The notes: generated from the letters alone by a model not told the origin. DNA of 64,000 bases from Rhododendron vialii (GCF_030253575.1 NC_080563.1:39502501-39566500), one strand, 5' to 3'. Positions 1 through 11,403 are shown, counted from the first letter of the stretch. Numbers and translations: made by a program.

Positions 1-57
1 GCAAACATTGCTAACCTTAGCAACATTTTAGTTTTGCTTATTTCATTGTGGATGCTC

Positions 58-720
58 TAACACAATCAAATTTCGTTTGAATAGCATTACGAGTGACATG
101 GTGCAAACAACGGATTTGTAGAGTTGGAATTCCGACAATTTGTTTAATGGATACAAATCGTCACCCCAATCTTGTAGATTTTGCGATTCCAGCAAACGAT
201 GACACTAGAGCTTGAATTTGATTCATTCTTACCAAATAAGTATTCGCAATTTGTGAGGATCGTTATAGCGATAAAATATAGCCTTGATTAATAATAAGTT
301 AAATAAATTACTTGTGAAACTACATAAATTTAAGGAATTGGTTACTATGTTGTGATCCTGAAAAAAATAAACAAATAAAACTGGAAATATTCTGTGATTA
401 GTTGATATTTCCTTTATACAAAGTATTACTTTGGATGCCAAATGAATATTAAAAGTAATAATAAAATAATAAAACTGGGAATATTCTGTGATTCGTTGGT
501 ATTTTCTTTATATAATGTATTACTTTGGACGCCAAATGAATATTAAAAGTAATATAAAATGTTAATCAACGCATTATTGTTCTTGTGTGTCTACTGATAT
601 CATTGAAAAATTAAGTTTTAATTTGAAAGGATAGTCAACATATCGTCACACTTGATTTACATGATGTAACGTCAATTGCGAAAAAAGTTTTTCAATTCAC
701 AACCCTAAAACCCAAATAAA
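58..720. repeat. Left arm of tandem segmental duplication (copy A)
   Basis: This segment matches 6232-7160 at high identity in the same orientation; both share stretches such as GAGTGACATGGTGCAAACAA. It marks the 5' edge of a roughly 6.2-kb tandem duplication that also carries the two serpin copies at 3196-5707 and 8993-11403. Inside it a unit of about 90 bp is repeated in tandem (376-460 and 466-555). The same internal doubling is present in copy B, so it predates the larger duplication. No gene is seen in it. Confidence 0.8.
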
Positions 721-744
721 ACTTGAATAAATCCTTTTTTATAC

Positions 745-1118
745 CGGAGATTTATAGAAATGGTCCTCCTAGTTTAACTCGAGTCTTATTTTCGTCCTTC
801 AAATATCAATTGCAAATCTTTTGACCTTCAAATTTTGTTTTCATACTAAGTTGGTCCAATTTATAACGTCTGTCAGCCAAACTGGACGAAAAAATCAAAT
901 TGAGGGCATACGTCATCAATTAGACCAACGTGGTACGAACTGTAACGTCCAAACTGCCATCGATTTGATTTTTTCAGTCCAGTTTAACTGACGGAAGTTA
1001 TCAATTGGACTAATTTGGTACGAAAACCAAACTTGAAGGTCAAAAGAATTGTAATTGATACTTGGAGGATGAAAATTAGGCTCGGATAAAATTAGAAGGA
1101 CCATTTATATAAATTTCC
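745..1118. mobile_element. Foldback MITE with long inverted arms
   Basis: The left arm (about 757-901, beginning AAATGGTCCTCCTAGTTTAA) is inverted at about 963-1111 (ending AGAAGGACCATTT), with a loop of roughly 60 bp. There is no coding capacity. Copy B of the duplication lacks it, so it probably inserted after that duplication. The family is not identified and target-site duplications are not clear. Confidence 0.6.
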
Positions 1119-1672
1119 CTTTTTATACGGATACTTAAACTTTACAAACTTTAAAAAAAAATGGTAAACCATCTTCTCTTCGTATTTCGATATGAAAAAT
1201 AATTGATAAAGTATATTTGGTAAAATACCCAATAATTTTTTCTATATACTAAGCCAGGAAATCTTTTCAAAACCAGGAAGTTTTAATTTGGTAAGATTCC
1301 TGTAAGGCCAAGAATTATGGTGGCATGGTTATCATTATTGATTACTAAACCACGAAGTCTTCAAAGAACAAGAACAACTGAGGTAGGTTATGGGTTCAAC
1401 AATACTTTTGCCAACGGTCAACCACCAGTGTACCTCTTTCGCTTGGAACCCAAATAGTCGCCACCAGCCGGCCCGTGAAGTCATGAATCCAAATTGAGGA
1501 AGAATTTTTTGTAAGATGATTTTCAAATTTATATACTCATTCTAATTTTCTTGATGGTTTGATAAATTGAAGAATGAATCTTGAGATATTGTAGCTAGCT
1601 ATCATACTATTTGCGCAATTTGAATTCTCATTGGTATTGTTTGACATAACATTGTAGCATGCTCATAGTGAG

Positions 1673-2197
1673 TTTTTTTTTTTTGTCAAACAGAAAGCAT
1701 ATTAGATTAACTAGAAAATCGAGTCATAAATACAAAGTATCATATTACAAACGCTGCTAAAACAGAGGAAATACAAGAACCATAACTAGATTCTAAGATG
1801 GCCAACCCCCATAGCATCAAAAAATAAGAACTCCCTAGCCACAAACGGGACATTTCTTGTGGCAATCAACTCTTCTTGTTGAGAACCCAGACGAGCTAAA
1901 CAATCAGCAACTTGGTTTGCTTGTTGAAAGATATGCGTAATGGTAGCATTAGTCCTGCCCACAATCCTCTTAGCTTCTTCAACTCTATAACGATGTGCGT
2001 GATCTAGAGGGGTACCTTCGTTACAAAGTTTCACCGCGACGCTGGAGTCAGATTCAATATTAACATTGTACATCCCTTTCTCTAGCATGAATGCATGATA
2101 GAGAGACCTCTGTAGATTGTCCAAATTTCCACTTCTAGACTAGATGAGCAGTTAGCTTTCCCAAAGAACCCCAGAATCTAGTTGCCCTTGTGGTCTC
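1673..2197 (-). mobile_element. 5'-truncated LINE with RNase H fragment
   Basis: On the minus strand, 1786-2124 reads as an RNase H-like domain of the plant non-LTR retrotransposon type. It has an ESDSSVAVKLCNEG segment, a YRVEEAKRIV helix and a terminal NQVADCLARLG motif. The 3' end is a poly(A) tail, seen as poly(T) from 1673. The insert is flanked by a 7-bp repeat TAGTGAG at 1666-1672 and 2198-2204, which fits target-primed insertion. The 5' truncation removes the reverse transcriptase, as is usual for LINE relics. The RNase H reading frame is open but has no known host role here. Confidence 0.75.
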
Positions 2198-2269
2198 TAG
2201 TGAGTGTTGCTTATAGTACATGTTAATTAATTATGGCTACAATTTATGGGTATTTTAACGAAGAGATAT

Positions 2270-2418
2270 TGTTTACACCGCGATGTAAACATTTATTTTC
2301 TCCAAATCAATTACATCGCGCCACATTGCAAAACAGTGGTTTCAATCAATAGAAAATGACGATGTGATACAATATAATTGATTTAGAAAAAACAAATGTT
2401 TACACCGGCGGTATAAAA
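2270..2418. mobile_element. Short foldback element
   Basis: The two ends are imperfect inverted copies of each other, each with a GTTTACACCG start and a TGTAAACATTT block followed by AAATCAATTA. It is short, non-coding and MITE-like. The exact ends and family are uncertain. Confidence 0.45.
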
Positions 2419-2704
2419 AATTTATTCTATTTAACGAATAATGTAATAGTAACATTATACACTAAATCTTGTGTTTCCCAAAGTTTATATGGTACTCCTA
2501 GTGCACTTCCAGTCACGTGATCTTACATAAGATTGTATTTATCAAAATTCCTACCCATATCGAGTGTGGCGACGAATTAATGTATTTATCAAATTTTGTT
2601 AAGCTTTTCTCGAAACTCATAGAACTCTACATCGTATTGGGCTCCCAAGTGTGCTTCCACGTCCAAGTTCATTCTCAACCATCAACGTTTCAAAGGAATT
2701 GGGA

Positions 2705-2883
2705 GGTGCTGCAGTGCAGCTGATCCGGTCGTCCATCTCGGTGTAGACGGCTCGGATTAAATCCAAGCTCCTACTAATCCGAACCGTTGATTATGCAAAT
2801 CCCAATCTGAGCCGTCAATTGCCGGGATGGATGGCCGGATCAACCGTACTACACGTGTAGTGCGGAGGGTGCACTATAGCACC
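2705..2883. mobile_element. MITE with GGTGCTNNAGTGCA ends
   Basis: The left end GGTGCTGCAGTGCA pairs with the right end TGCACTATAGCACC. Internal GATCCGG and CCGGATC and other GC-rich blocks also pair. It is about 179 bp, non-coding, and sits just downstream of the serpin gene at 3196-5707. Confidence 0.55.
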
Positions 2884-3195
2884 CCGAGTCTCGTTTCAAA
2901 GTTGCAACAAGATCTTGTTGTAATGTCACAAGAATTTCAGAGTACACAGTTAACCGAGAAAATGCTAGGTATATATCAAACAGCTACTTACAATACCATT
3001 GAAGGAGTATCAGAAATCACAAATTGCCCACACCATAGTATATATACCAGGTATGTTTTCACCATTAACAAAATACAAGCATTGCCAAGCCAAAAAAAAC
3101 GAAATGACGAAATTAAAACTCACTACAAGCTCAATATGTGTTGGGCTTCATCGATCGACATACACATTTACCTCACTGCGTCGGATCAGGTTCAA

Positions 3196-5707
3196 TCAAC
3201 CCGCAAGGGGATTAAGCACTTGGCCAATGAACAGCACTGCACCAGTCATGTCTTCTCTAATTACAAACAAGAAAGGGTGGTCGGCCACAAAATCTATCGG
3301 CTCTACATAACAACACACCTTCGCAACAAAAGCGGAAGCGGCTGCCGCTTCAGTGCCTTCTTCATTAACTTCAATGCAAGCTTTGTGGAAAATGCTCGAA
3401 ACGTATAGGTTTCGACCAACAGTAGTGGATTCCACCATCTCTGTTAGCTCCCCTTCTCCAGGGGAAAAAGGCAAATCCAACCCTAATCCCTTCAAAACTT
3501 CAGAAGCTTCGAAGCCAAAGGAGAATTTAAATTTTGGGATCCGGAATATACCCACTTCTACTTTCCGGCGTGGCAAGTGGCGATCTAAGAACCCTGATTC
3601 GGAACTCACTTTCTCCATTAAAGCGGAAAGACCATCTTTTGCATTTGGAAGAATGACGTACATAGAAAATCCGCGTTTTTCTTCACCTTGTTTGTAAGGA
3701 AGCCTTAAGACTTTGAAACTGTCAAATTTGCTAACGAATTGGTCGTTCTTACTTGTCATGAAGGGTATTCGAACCGAACTCCCATTCAGGAGGTGAAAGT
3801 CTTGGTCTTTGGTTTTCGACGCATCGAATTTCTCAGTCCATGCTCCTTTGAAATAGAGTGCATTTGCAAAGATGAGTCTGGTTAAATCATCGACTGAATC
3901 GGAAGGAAGAACTTCTTTGATAAGCCCATTGGTCTGCTTTTCAGCCCACTGGTTCACTTCATTGGTCACCTCATCAGCCTTCACAATGATCAACAGAAAA
4001 CTGAAAGATTAGCGCATGTATAATCTACCCTTACACAACAAGGCAGACCGAAAATGCAAAGGAACAGGGGCGGCGCTAGATTATGCTCTTTTTTATTTTT
4101 ATTGGTAAATATGTATATCAAAGGCGGCTCTTTTAAGAGCATTCCATGGTCAACTGAACACCCAAACAAATTTTTTTTCTTAGAATACATGTAAAAATTA
4201 TGGGCTAAATTTTCTTTGAACATCCAACTCAAATATCAACGAACATCCAATTCTAATAGTCTTTTACACGTAACCTAAAAAGAATTGAACTCCCAACCCA
4301 AAATCAATTGAACACTCAATTACAGCTCATCAATCCAGGTAATTCATATTGGAACACCTAACACATTACCTCAAATAAAGCTCATAATCATAATAAAAAA
4401 AATTTAAAAGAAAGAGAAAAAGAAGAATCTATTGGCATAAGTATTATACTTTGCATTCCCTCTCCATCTTTATTATCGATGTTCTAAATGTGTTAACTTC
4501 GCATTCATGACAATAAATTTTTTAATTTTTTTGTCTGATTAGCTTATAGAATTACGGACAAAGTTTTTAAAAAAAATCAACTATATTGCAATCTCTGTTA
4601 ACTTGAATAATATTTTTTCAAATTTAGACTGTGATAAAAAATCTCATCATGCCATCCTAAAGAACAACATATGAGAACTAATCTAGTCAGCTCTAACATA
4701 GTCACTAGAATTTCTTTCAAAAGAGTTTTAGTAGATTATTCATTGGTTAAACGTTGGCACAAAATATGAGAACTAATCTAGGACAATTATTAAATTTTAC
4801 CTCGTCCATTCTCGAAACACTGTCTACTATGCAATACAACTTTCTAAAAAATTAAATTTTTGTTAAAAAAATAGTATGTATTTTTAAGTTATCATTTCGC
4901 CTTGTAGTTAATTTTTTTAGTATAGAGGTTATACAACTATATGAGATTTTGTACATATATTATTAATTAATAGATCATCTAGTAGAGTCAAGGTAATTTT
5001 TGAACTCCTTACTACAAATTCTTGGAGCCGCCACTGATGTATATGCATTTTAATATGACAAGTGACTTGTTTGGTGTCATGAACCCTTTGAAAGTGTAGA
5101 GTGTAGTTGAACTCTTATACTTTGTCATTGTTATCTTAGAAAGTCAAACTCCTTAGAATCATCTTGGCTTATGATCGACGAGATTAAAACACATATGAGA
5201 TTGGCTCACTTGATAAACAAGACCAGCTAACCTTCATTTTAGAAACCAGTATTCGACTACCCTGCATACAGCAGCAAAAACACGTAACAAGCAAATTGTC
5301 TGAGAGAAATAACCGACCTGAGTAGGAAAATCGACATGATTCAAAGACGCTTTATAAACAGTATCGACCACCTTTTTGAAAGAAGGCTTAAGAGAAAGCG
5401 ACTGGTCCACCCAAACCCCATTGGCGTACGACAGCGTTGGGCCACCAGTGGGCCCGCCATCGACAAAGACAAGGGAGACAAGTTGGGAGGTGAGAGAGTT
5501 GAGGTCGTCGGTGGATTTGGAGTTAAGGAAAGAAAGTACTTGGGATTGGGTTTGGCCTTTGGATCCAGCTGCGATCAAGCCCAAAACGACGTGGATCAAG
5601 GGGGGAGAGAAAACAAGGTTTGAGTCTTTGGATTCGGATTGAGATACTCGTTTTGCGAAGGATAGGAAGACATCGGTGTGGTTTCCAATCAATTGTTTCA
5701 AGTCCAT
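3196..5707 (-). CDS. Plant serpin with Cys-Cys reactive centre (tandem copy A)
   Basis: This is a protease inhibitor of the serpin fold. There are two coding exons: 5318-5707 (starts MDLKQLIGN, 130 codons) and 3196-3978 (stop at 3196-3198). They join in phase 0 at [11 protein letters not shown], the intron position I recall for plant serpins, giving 390 residues, the usual length. Visible hallmarks are NALYFKGAW, the hinge [13 protein letters not shown] and the C-terminal [14 protein letters not shown]. The reactive loop reads AKVCCYVEP, so P1 is about Cys352 with Cys at P1', where the copy at 34350-37301 and, as I recall, AtSerpin1 have Leu-Arg-Gly. The P' side is two residues shorter. There is no lesion in the frame, so the gene may be active, but its target protease cannot be predicted from LR-type serpins. 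Such plant serpins normally sit in the cytosol or vacuole and trap cysteine or serine proteases. The intron holds a hAT-like element. Confidence 0.85.
4065..5035. mobile_element. hAT-like non-autonomous element in serpin intron
   Basis: The left end CAGGGGCGGCGCTAGA and the right end GAGCCGCCACTG are inverted and resemble the CAGTGGCGGAGCCAG ends of plant hAT elements. The interior is AT-rich and non-coding. The intron of pseudogene copy B (10425-11093) lacks it, so it inserted after the duplication. No clear 8-bp target duplication was found. Confidence 0.5.
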
Positions 5708-5822
5708 TTTGTTTGGGAGTTGTGGAAGCTAAGGGAGTTTTGGAAGAGACTTTGTTGGAGGAGTAAGAAGGATTGTAGAGAGAGAGAGGAGAGGAGAGGA
5801 GGGGAGGGAGAGGGATATCTGC

Positions 5823-5850
5823 ACTATATAGTATATAGTATATATACTGG
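5823..5850 (-). promoter_or_regulatory. TATA-like stretch upstream of serpin copy A
   Basis: An AT run (GTATATATACTATATACTA on the minus strand) lies about 120-140 bp upstream of the ATG at 5707. It precedes a GA-rich leader (5775-5810) that is shared in type by all three serpin copies. It is a plausible core promoter but not proven. Confidence 0.35.
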
Positions 5851-5951
5851 TTTAAATACCCAATGATTTCCTCAATATACCTCAGAAAAATATATCATAT
5901 GATCCGCGAAGTTAATTTTTTTGGGGTTGCGAGAAGAAAATTTAAAAATTA

Positions 5952-6166
5952 CTCCCTCCGTCCCTAAATAAGTGTCTGACGCGCAAACCTAGGCCTTCAA
6001 AAAAATGCATTTGTTTCATTAAAAAAATCAAATTTTTTTCACAAATCAATAGATAGCAATGAGTTCTATTAGATTGTGAAAGAAAATTAAATTTTTTAAT
6101 GAAAAACATACATATTTTGTAAGGCATAGTTTTGCACGCCGAACACTTATTTAGGGACGGAGGAAG
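5952..6166. mobile_element. Stowaway-type MITE (subfamily 1)
   Basis: Its ends are CTCCCTCCGTCCCTAAATAA and the inverse ending GACGGAGGAAG, flanked by TA on both sides. The 215-bp non-coding element shares its interior with the one at 31925-32139. It lies just upstream of the serpin promoter. Confidence 0.8.
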
Positions 6167-6231
6167 TACATTTTGGGTCATAAGCAAAATTCAGATCAAC
6201 ACAATATTTACTCGATGTCTATACTATATAG

Positions 6232-7160
6232 TAACACAGTCAAATGTCGTTTGAATAGCATTGCGAGTGACATGGTGCAAACAACGAATTTGTAGAGTTG
6301 AAATTCCGACAATTTGTTTAATGGATACAAATTGTCACCCGATCTTGCAGATTTTTCGATTCCAGCGAATGATGACACTAGAGCTTGAATCCGATTCATT
6401 CTTTCCAAATAAGTATTCACAATTTGTAAAGGTTGTTACAGTGATAAAATAAAGCCTTTATTAATAATAAGTTAAATAAATTACTTGTAAAACTACATAA
6501 ATTTTAAAAAAAGAATAAAACTAGGAATATTCTGTGATTAGTTGGTATTTCCTTTATACAATGTATTACTTTGGACGCCAAATGAATATTAAAAGAATAA
6601 AACTGGAAATATTATTCTGTGATTAGTTGGTATTTCCTTTATACAATGTATTACTTTGGACGCCAAATGAATATTAAAAAATTTCAATCAAATTTTGATT
6701 ATCCAAGCTGCTCAATGTGATTAGGACATGATTTTAAGGATACCCTTCAAAAATTAGAAAAGGACGGATCGGGAAGGGCTTGATCTGAGCAGTTTTTATC
6801 TCAGATTTGATGAACAGTTCAATTAAAAATTGCTCAAAATAAACACTTCCCGGTCATATTTTTTACTAATTTCTTCTAAAATACTCTTAAAATCACATTC
6901 TGCACACATTGAACGGTTCGGATCATAAAAATTTGATTGGAAACTATGAGATTGAGATTTGGGATATATTTTTAGATGTTTTTTACTTGTCCCCGAAATC
7001 GGCCCGAATATAAAATGCTAATCAACGCATTATTGTTCTTGAGTGACTACTGAAAAATTAAATTTTAATTTGAAAGGTTAGTCAACGTATCTTCACACTT
7101 GATTTACATGATGTAACGTCAATTGTAGAAAAAGTATTTCAATTGACTATCCTGAAACCC
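6232..7160. repeat. Left arm of tandem segmental duplication (copy B)
   Basis: This is the direct copy of 58-720 and includes the same internal tandem doubling (6506-6590 and 6595-6680). It is longer because a foldback element of about 330 bp (6683-7013) has inserted. Its imperfect inverted ends share CAATCAAATTTT and a CAATGTG block. The junction then resumes as AATATAAAATG, as in copy A. Confidence 0.75.
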
Positions 7161-7175
7161 AAATGCTCTGCAATA

Positions 7176-7290
7176 AATGGTTTTTATTGTAGCCGAACAG
7201 ATCTGGACCGTCCAAAATTTTATCGGACGGCCGAAATGGTGCACGGCACCATGTGGCCCGTGCCCACCCGACGCTGAAAAATTTCTCTCG
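7176..7290. repeat. GC-rich MITE fragment
   Basis: This contains GGACCGTCCAAAATTTTATC followed by GGACGG, and GC-rich flanks. These motifs resemble the GGACGG-bearing foldback elements at 12749-13081, 32486-32860 and 50067-50299. Only part of an element is visible. Confidence 0.35.
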
Positions 7291-7680
7291 AAAACGAATA
7301 ATGCTATGGCAAAGCCTACTTATCGTCTGCTTATTGGGATACCACTATCAAAGATTCTTCCCTAGTGATAAATCGGATTCGTTCAAAGAGAATCCTTCAC
7401 CAACAAGACACTCACTGAACACTATCTATATCCGGATTGTTTTCCATCCATGGCGAAGGATCGAACTTGAACTCTTTTCGGCGACGGACAGAAATGGCCT
7501 TGTTGTACCTCACTCCCATCTTCAATGGGGTTTGCTCTTTTCTTTTGGAAGAGTATGCCAATATGATCTTAATGAGGTGTGGGGCTTTGTATCTGACATT
7601 CGTTGGGCTTCCCTCTTCGCGAGCGTGCGTCCTGACATTTTTGTGCAGTAAACCCCTCCGACCGAAGACTAGTGGTAGGT
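7290..7680 (+). pseudogene. nad1: Nuclear insert of mitochondrial DNA: nad1 small exon with group II intron borders
   Basis: Positions 7519-7576 match the short (about 59-nt) fourth exon of plant mitochondrial nad1, NADH dehydrogenase subunit 1. Allowing one lost T, it reads SSMGFALFF(LG)EYANMILM. Directly after the exon comes GTGTGGGG, a group II intron 5' end (consensus GUGYG); the sequence before it should be the end of the preceding, trans-spliced intron. Coding is broken by the 1-base deletion and the intron context, so this is a NUMT and not a gene. Open frames of 95-132 codons over it are chance. The outer limits of the insert are estimates. Recognition is from memory of the nad1 protein. 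Confidence 0.65.
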
Positions 7681-7689
7681 GGTCCTGCA

Positions 7690-8450
7690 GGTGGACCAAA
7701 TTAATCCTTAAAATCCACTTTTTTACTTTAACTATTCACTTTTCTACAATTACACAGCATCAAGCTCTTTATTCTCACTTTCTATTCAATTAAATATTTA
7801 AAGCAATCCCATTAACCAATGTTTGACTGAATTGTTTTTTATTGCTCCAAAATATATTCTATATTATAAAACGAGCGGTTTTTGTCTACACATACAAACA
7901 TGAGCACCTCTACAGCCGTTGATGGCCTTCAAGCTAAGATCGTAGCATATTTTCTTAAATTATACTTTGACCTCTGTTGTTGCAATAATTAACATACACC
8001 ACTTTCTTTCCAATTTATTATCTTTTGGTTTTTTCCATTTTAGGTTAATATTTCAAGAGGGTTGACAATTAACCCATAAATTATTGCCTCTTTTTTTTTT
8101 TTTTTTACTTCTCTCTATCTTGGCGTGAGCTTTTTAAAGTGAGGTAGAGAGTGAGTAGGTTAAATTGAATGGATAGAGTAGATAACTTATTTAAGTTGGG
8201 ACTGTATTACGTTTGAACGTGCCTTTAGACACGGGCACCTACTAGTACTCCATAAAGTACTATTACTAGTTTAGTAAACAATGGCTCTCTTAGTGAGATG
8301 AGTAACTGTTCCAAAACTAAAATTTTGACCAGCGGTCCCCACCATTGACGAGCCTGATGTGAGGCTATTTTCTTCATTTTGCTCTTTGTTTCAACCTAAA
8401 GAAGTGTTTGAAGAGCCACATGTGAATGCTCTAACATTATACAAACTATA
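7690..8450. other. Gene-free spacer within duplication copy B
   Basis: This is AT-rich sequence with a poly(T) run near 8090-8105 and no recognisable gene or clear element boundary. Confidence 0.5.
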
Positions 8451-8499
8451 GTGAAACAAGTGCACTTCCAGTCACGTGATCGTACCTAAAGAGCAAGTT

Positions 8500-8850
8500 T
8501 ATCAATTCTTATGTAAAAATGCTAGTAAACAGTGCATTTTTTTCATTTTACCTACTCATATCTCTCTCAACACTACACCAATACTATCTATTTAACCTAT
8601 TCTCTATTAAAATATTATTACTTTTATTTTCTTTTTATTTTCTGGGAAGAGAGAGGGGGGGAGAGAGAAAGAACAATTAATAAAATACTACATACATGGT
8701 GAATAGTGCTTAGGTATATTTACCTAAGCACTGTTCATAGATGGATTTTAGCTAAGCCTTTACCTAATCTAGTGTAGTGCTCATTTGGAGGTTTTGCTTA
8801 GGTAAAATAGCTAAAAAGCTATTTTACCTCAACTGATAAAGTTGCTCTAA
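8500..8850. mobile_element. MITE-like insert with perfect hairpin
   Basis: This contains the hairpin AGTGCTTAGGTA / TACCTAAGCACT at about 8704-8739, and repeated TTAGGTAAAATAGCT-like blocks around it. It splits the copy-B sequence between CAGTCACGTGATC (near 8470) and ATTGTACTTATC (near 8850), which are almost contiguous in copy A at 2507-2545. That supports an insertion. Confidence 0.5.
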
Positions 8851-8992
8851 GATTGTACTTATCAAAATTCCTACCCATATTGTATGGCTACGAATGTATT
8901 GCAACAAGGGAACAAACTTGTTCGAAGACAAGTTCCTACCACTTCATTTGCTGAATTAGTGGTATGGGTTTTAGGCTTTCTCAAACAATTTT

Positions 8993-11403
8993 TCAAATTT
9001 GTCGCGGGGGATTAAGCACTTGGCCGATGAAGAGCACCGCACCAGTCATGTCTTCTCTAATGACGAACAAGAAAGGGTGGTCGGCCACAAAATCTATCTT
9101 CCTTACCAAACAACACAACTTCATAACACAAGCGGAAGCGGCTGCCGCTTTTGTCCCTTCTTCGTTAACTTCAATGAAAGTTTTGTGGAAAATGCTCGAC
9201 ACGTATAGTTTTCGACCTACAGTACGTAGTGGATTCCACCATCTCTGTTAGCCCCCCTAACCCCTTTAGAACTTCAGAAGCCTCGAAGCCAAAGGAGAAT
9301 TTAAATTTTGGAATCCGAAATTTACCCACTTCTACTTTCCGGCACGGTGTTTACACCATAATTTGGTAATTTAGTCTATTATGATCGATTGGGTCAAAAT
9401 GTGACACGTGTCAACATGTTTTAGACTAATTTGAATTCAACATGAAGCCTATTAAGGAAAATCAAGTGGACTGATCGACGGTTAGTAATTATTCAAATCC
9501 GGAACACGTTTCAGAGAACAAGTCACAAGCAAATCGTGGACAAGACTGTTAATACAGGCAGTTGAAGAAATTACAACATTGGGAACGTGTAAGATCATGG
9601 AACAAAATAAGGAAGTAACCGCCCAATTCAAACCGGAGGAGGGAATTCCATTTGGTTTGAATTTCAAGTCGAAGCTACACTTTTGAATTTCAAGTCGAAG
9701 CTACACACTATAAATACAAGAATTGAAGACAGTTACAACCCCCAATCAATTGCTCAAAGGCTTTTACTTTTATCTGTACTTTACATTTCTTGCTCTAGGA
9801 GTAGCTTGTAACGTAATTGTCTGTTCGATTGTGTTCTCATCGTCGATCGACTTCTATCCCGAAGAATAATAAAGTCCATTTTGTTGTTTTTCTTTCATCT
9901 CCATTCACTTCATTAAGTTTGCTTCCAGAGAAGTCATGAAATACGACAAGGAACTAAACTCCACCATCACAAATACCCACATTCCAGCATACACACATAA
10001 CAACTATTAGTCGATTCGTCAACTATAAGTGAGAAAATAGACAAACACACGGCAAGTGGCGGTCTAAGAGCCCAGATTCGGAACTCACTTTCTCCATTAA
10101 AGCGGAAAGACCATCATTTGCATTTGGAAGAAAGAAGTACACAGAAAATCGGCGTTTATCTTCACCTTGTTTGTAAGGAAGCCTTAACACTTTGAAACTG
10201 CCGAAATCGGTAAAAAATTGGTCGTTCTTACTTGTCATGAAGGGTACTCGAACCGAACTCCCATTCAGGAGGTGAAAGTCTTGGTGTTTGGTTTTCGACG
10301 CGTCGAATTTCTCAGTCCACGCTCCTTTGAAATCATCGACTGAATCGGAAGGAAGAACTTCTTTGATAAGCCCATTGGTCTCCTTTTCAGCCCATTGATT
10401 AACTTCATTGGTCACCTCAACAGCCTTCACAATGATCAATAGAAAATAAATTAGCACATTCATGATCTACCCTTACTGGACAAGGCATCACCCAAACACC
10501 ACCAAAAATGGACCCGATGAGCTTTGATGATCACTGTTGTATATTCTTCCTTCCCAAAATGATAGTCTCTTACGAAAAGACTGTGCAATTTTTGGGTAAA
10601 AAATAAAGTACTTCCCTAAATGATATTTTGAGTTTCTTCGAACAAAATTAAAGATCTCGATTCATTGTTTAATTTAGTGAGCTAAATATTCAAACCTTAT
10701 GAACATAAGCACTTTGGGACGGATGGACTATTTCAAATTTTAACTGAACAAGTCACTTGTTTGGTCCCATAAACGCTCTGAAAGTTTAGTTTTAACTCTT
10801 ACGCTTGTCATTGTTTCTTCGTACAATATTTGCCACCAAGCCTAGGGCCTTTTGGAACACAAACCCCTAAAAATTCAAAATAATGTTGTCTTAGAAATTC
10901 AAAGTTCTTAGAACCATCTCCGCTCATGATCGACGCGATTAAAACACCTTCGAGATTGGCTTGCCTAACAAACAAGACGAGCTGAGTTAAATTTTATAAA
11001 CCACATATAAATTTCATTCTGCTAACCTACATATAACTGCAAAAAAAAAAAAAAAAACACAACAGAATTGTCCAAGAGAAATACACAACTGACCTAAGTC
11101 TGAAAATCAACATGATTCAAACCCGCTTTATAAACTGCGTCGATCACCTTTTCGAAAGAAGGCTTAGGAGAAAGCAACTGGTCCACCCAAACTCCGTTGG
11201 CGAACGACAGAGTTGGACCGCCAGTGGGCCCACCGTCGGTGAAGACGAGGGAAACTAGTTGGGAGGAGAGAGAGAGTTGAGGTCGTTTTGCTTGGATAGG
11301 GAGACAAGTTGGGAGGGAAACAACTTGGATTCGGATTGAGATACCTGTTTTGCTAAGGATAGGGAGACATCGGTTTGGTTTCTAATCAATTGTTTCAGGT
11401 CCG
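8993..11403 (-). pseudogene. Serpin pseudogene (tandem copy B)
   Basis: This is a degraded copy of the gene at 3196-5707. The exon 2 homology is 8993-9347 plus 10048-10424, split by a solo LTR; exon 1 homology is 11094-11403. Visible lesions are ATG changed to ACG at the start, loss of over 100 bp from the middle of exon 1, and a 2-bp frameshift giving an early stop. The last exon 1 codon has changed from CAG to TAG. Exon 2 has a 33-bp deletion between short AAAT repeats removing [11 protein letters not shown], a 4-bp insertion and a deletion of nearly 40 bp near 9227-9270, and a divergent C-terminus (LNPPRQI). The reactive loop is still readable as MKLCCLVRK, so P1-P1' is Cys-Cys as in copy A. 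It is not functional as a serpin. Confidence 0.92.
9348..10047 (+). mobile_element. Solo LTR inside serpin pseudogene exon 2
   Basis: This is a 700-bp insert beginning TGTTTACACC and ending AGACAAACA, i.e. TG...CA with short inverted ends. It is flanked by the 5-bp target duplication CACGG (9343-9347 and 10048-10052). It carries a TATA-like CTATAAATAC near 9709 and an AATAAA signal near 9869, as in an LTR. No internal domain or second LTR is present, so it is a recombination product of an LTR retrotransposon. The serpin reading resumes exactly on either side. Confidence 0.9.

Noticed and set aside
2827..3408. 193-codon plus-strand frame over the serpin 3' end
   Set aside because: It is antisense to serpin exon 2 and to a MITE; no family matches.
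7253..7793. Overlapping open frames of 95-132 codons
   Set aside because: The frames lie over mitochondrial nad1/intron-derived DNA and read across the exon border; they are chance frames in a NUMT.
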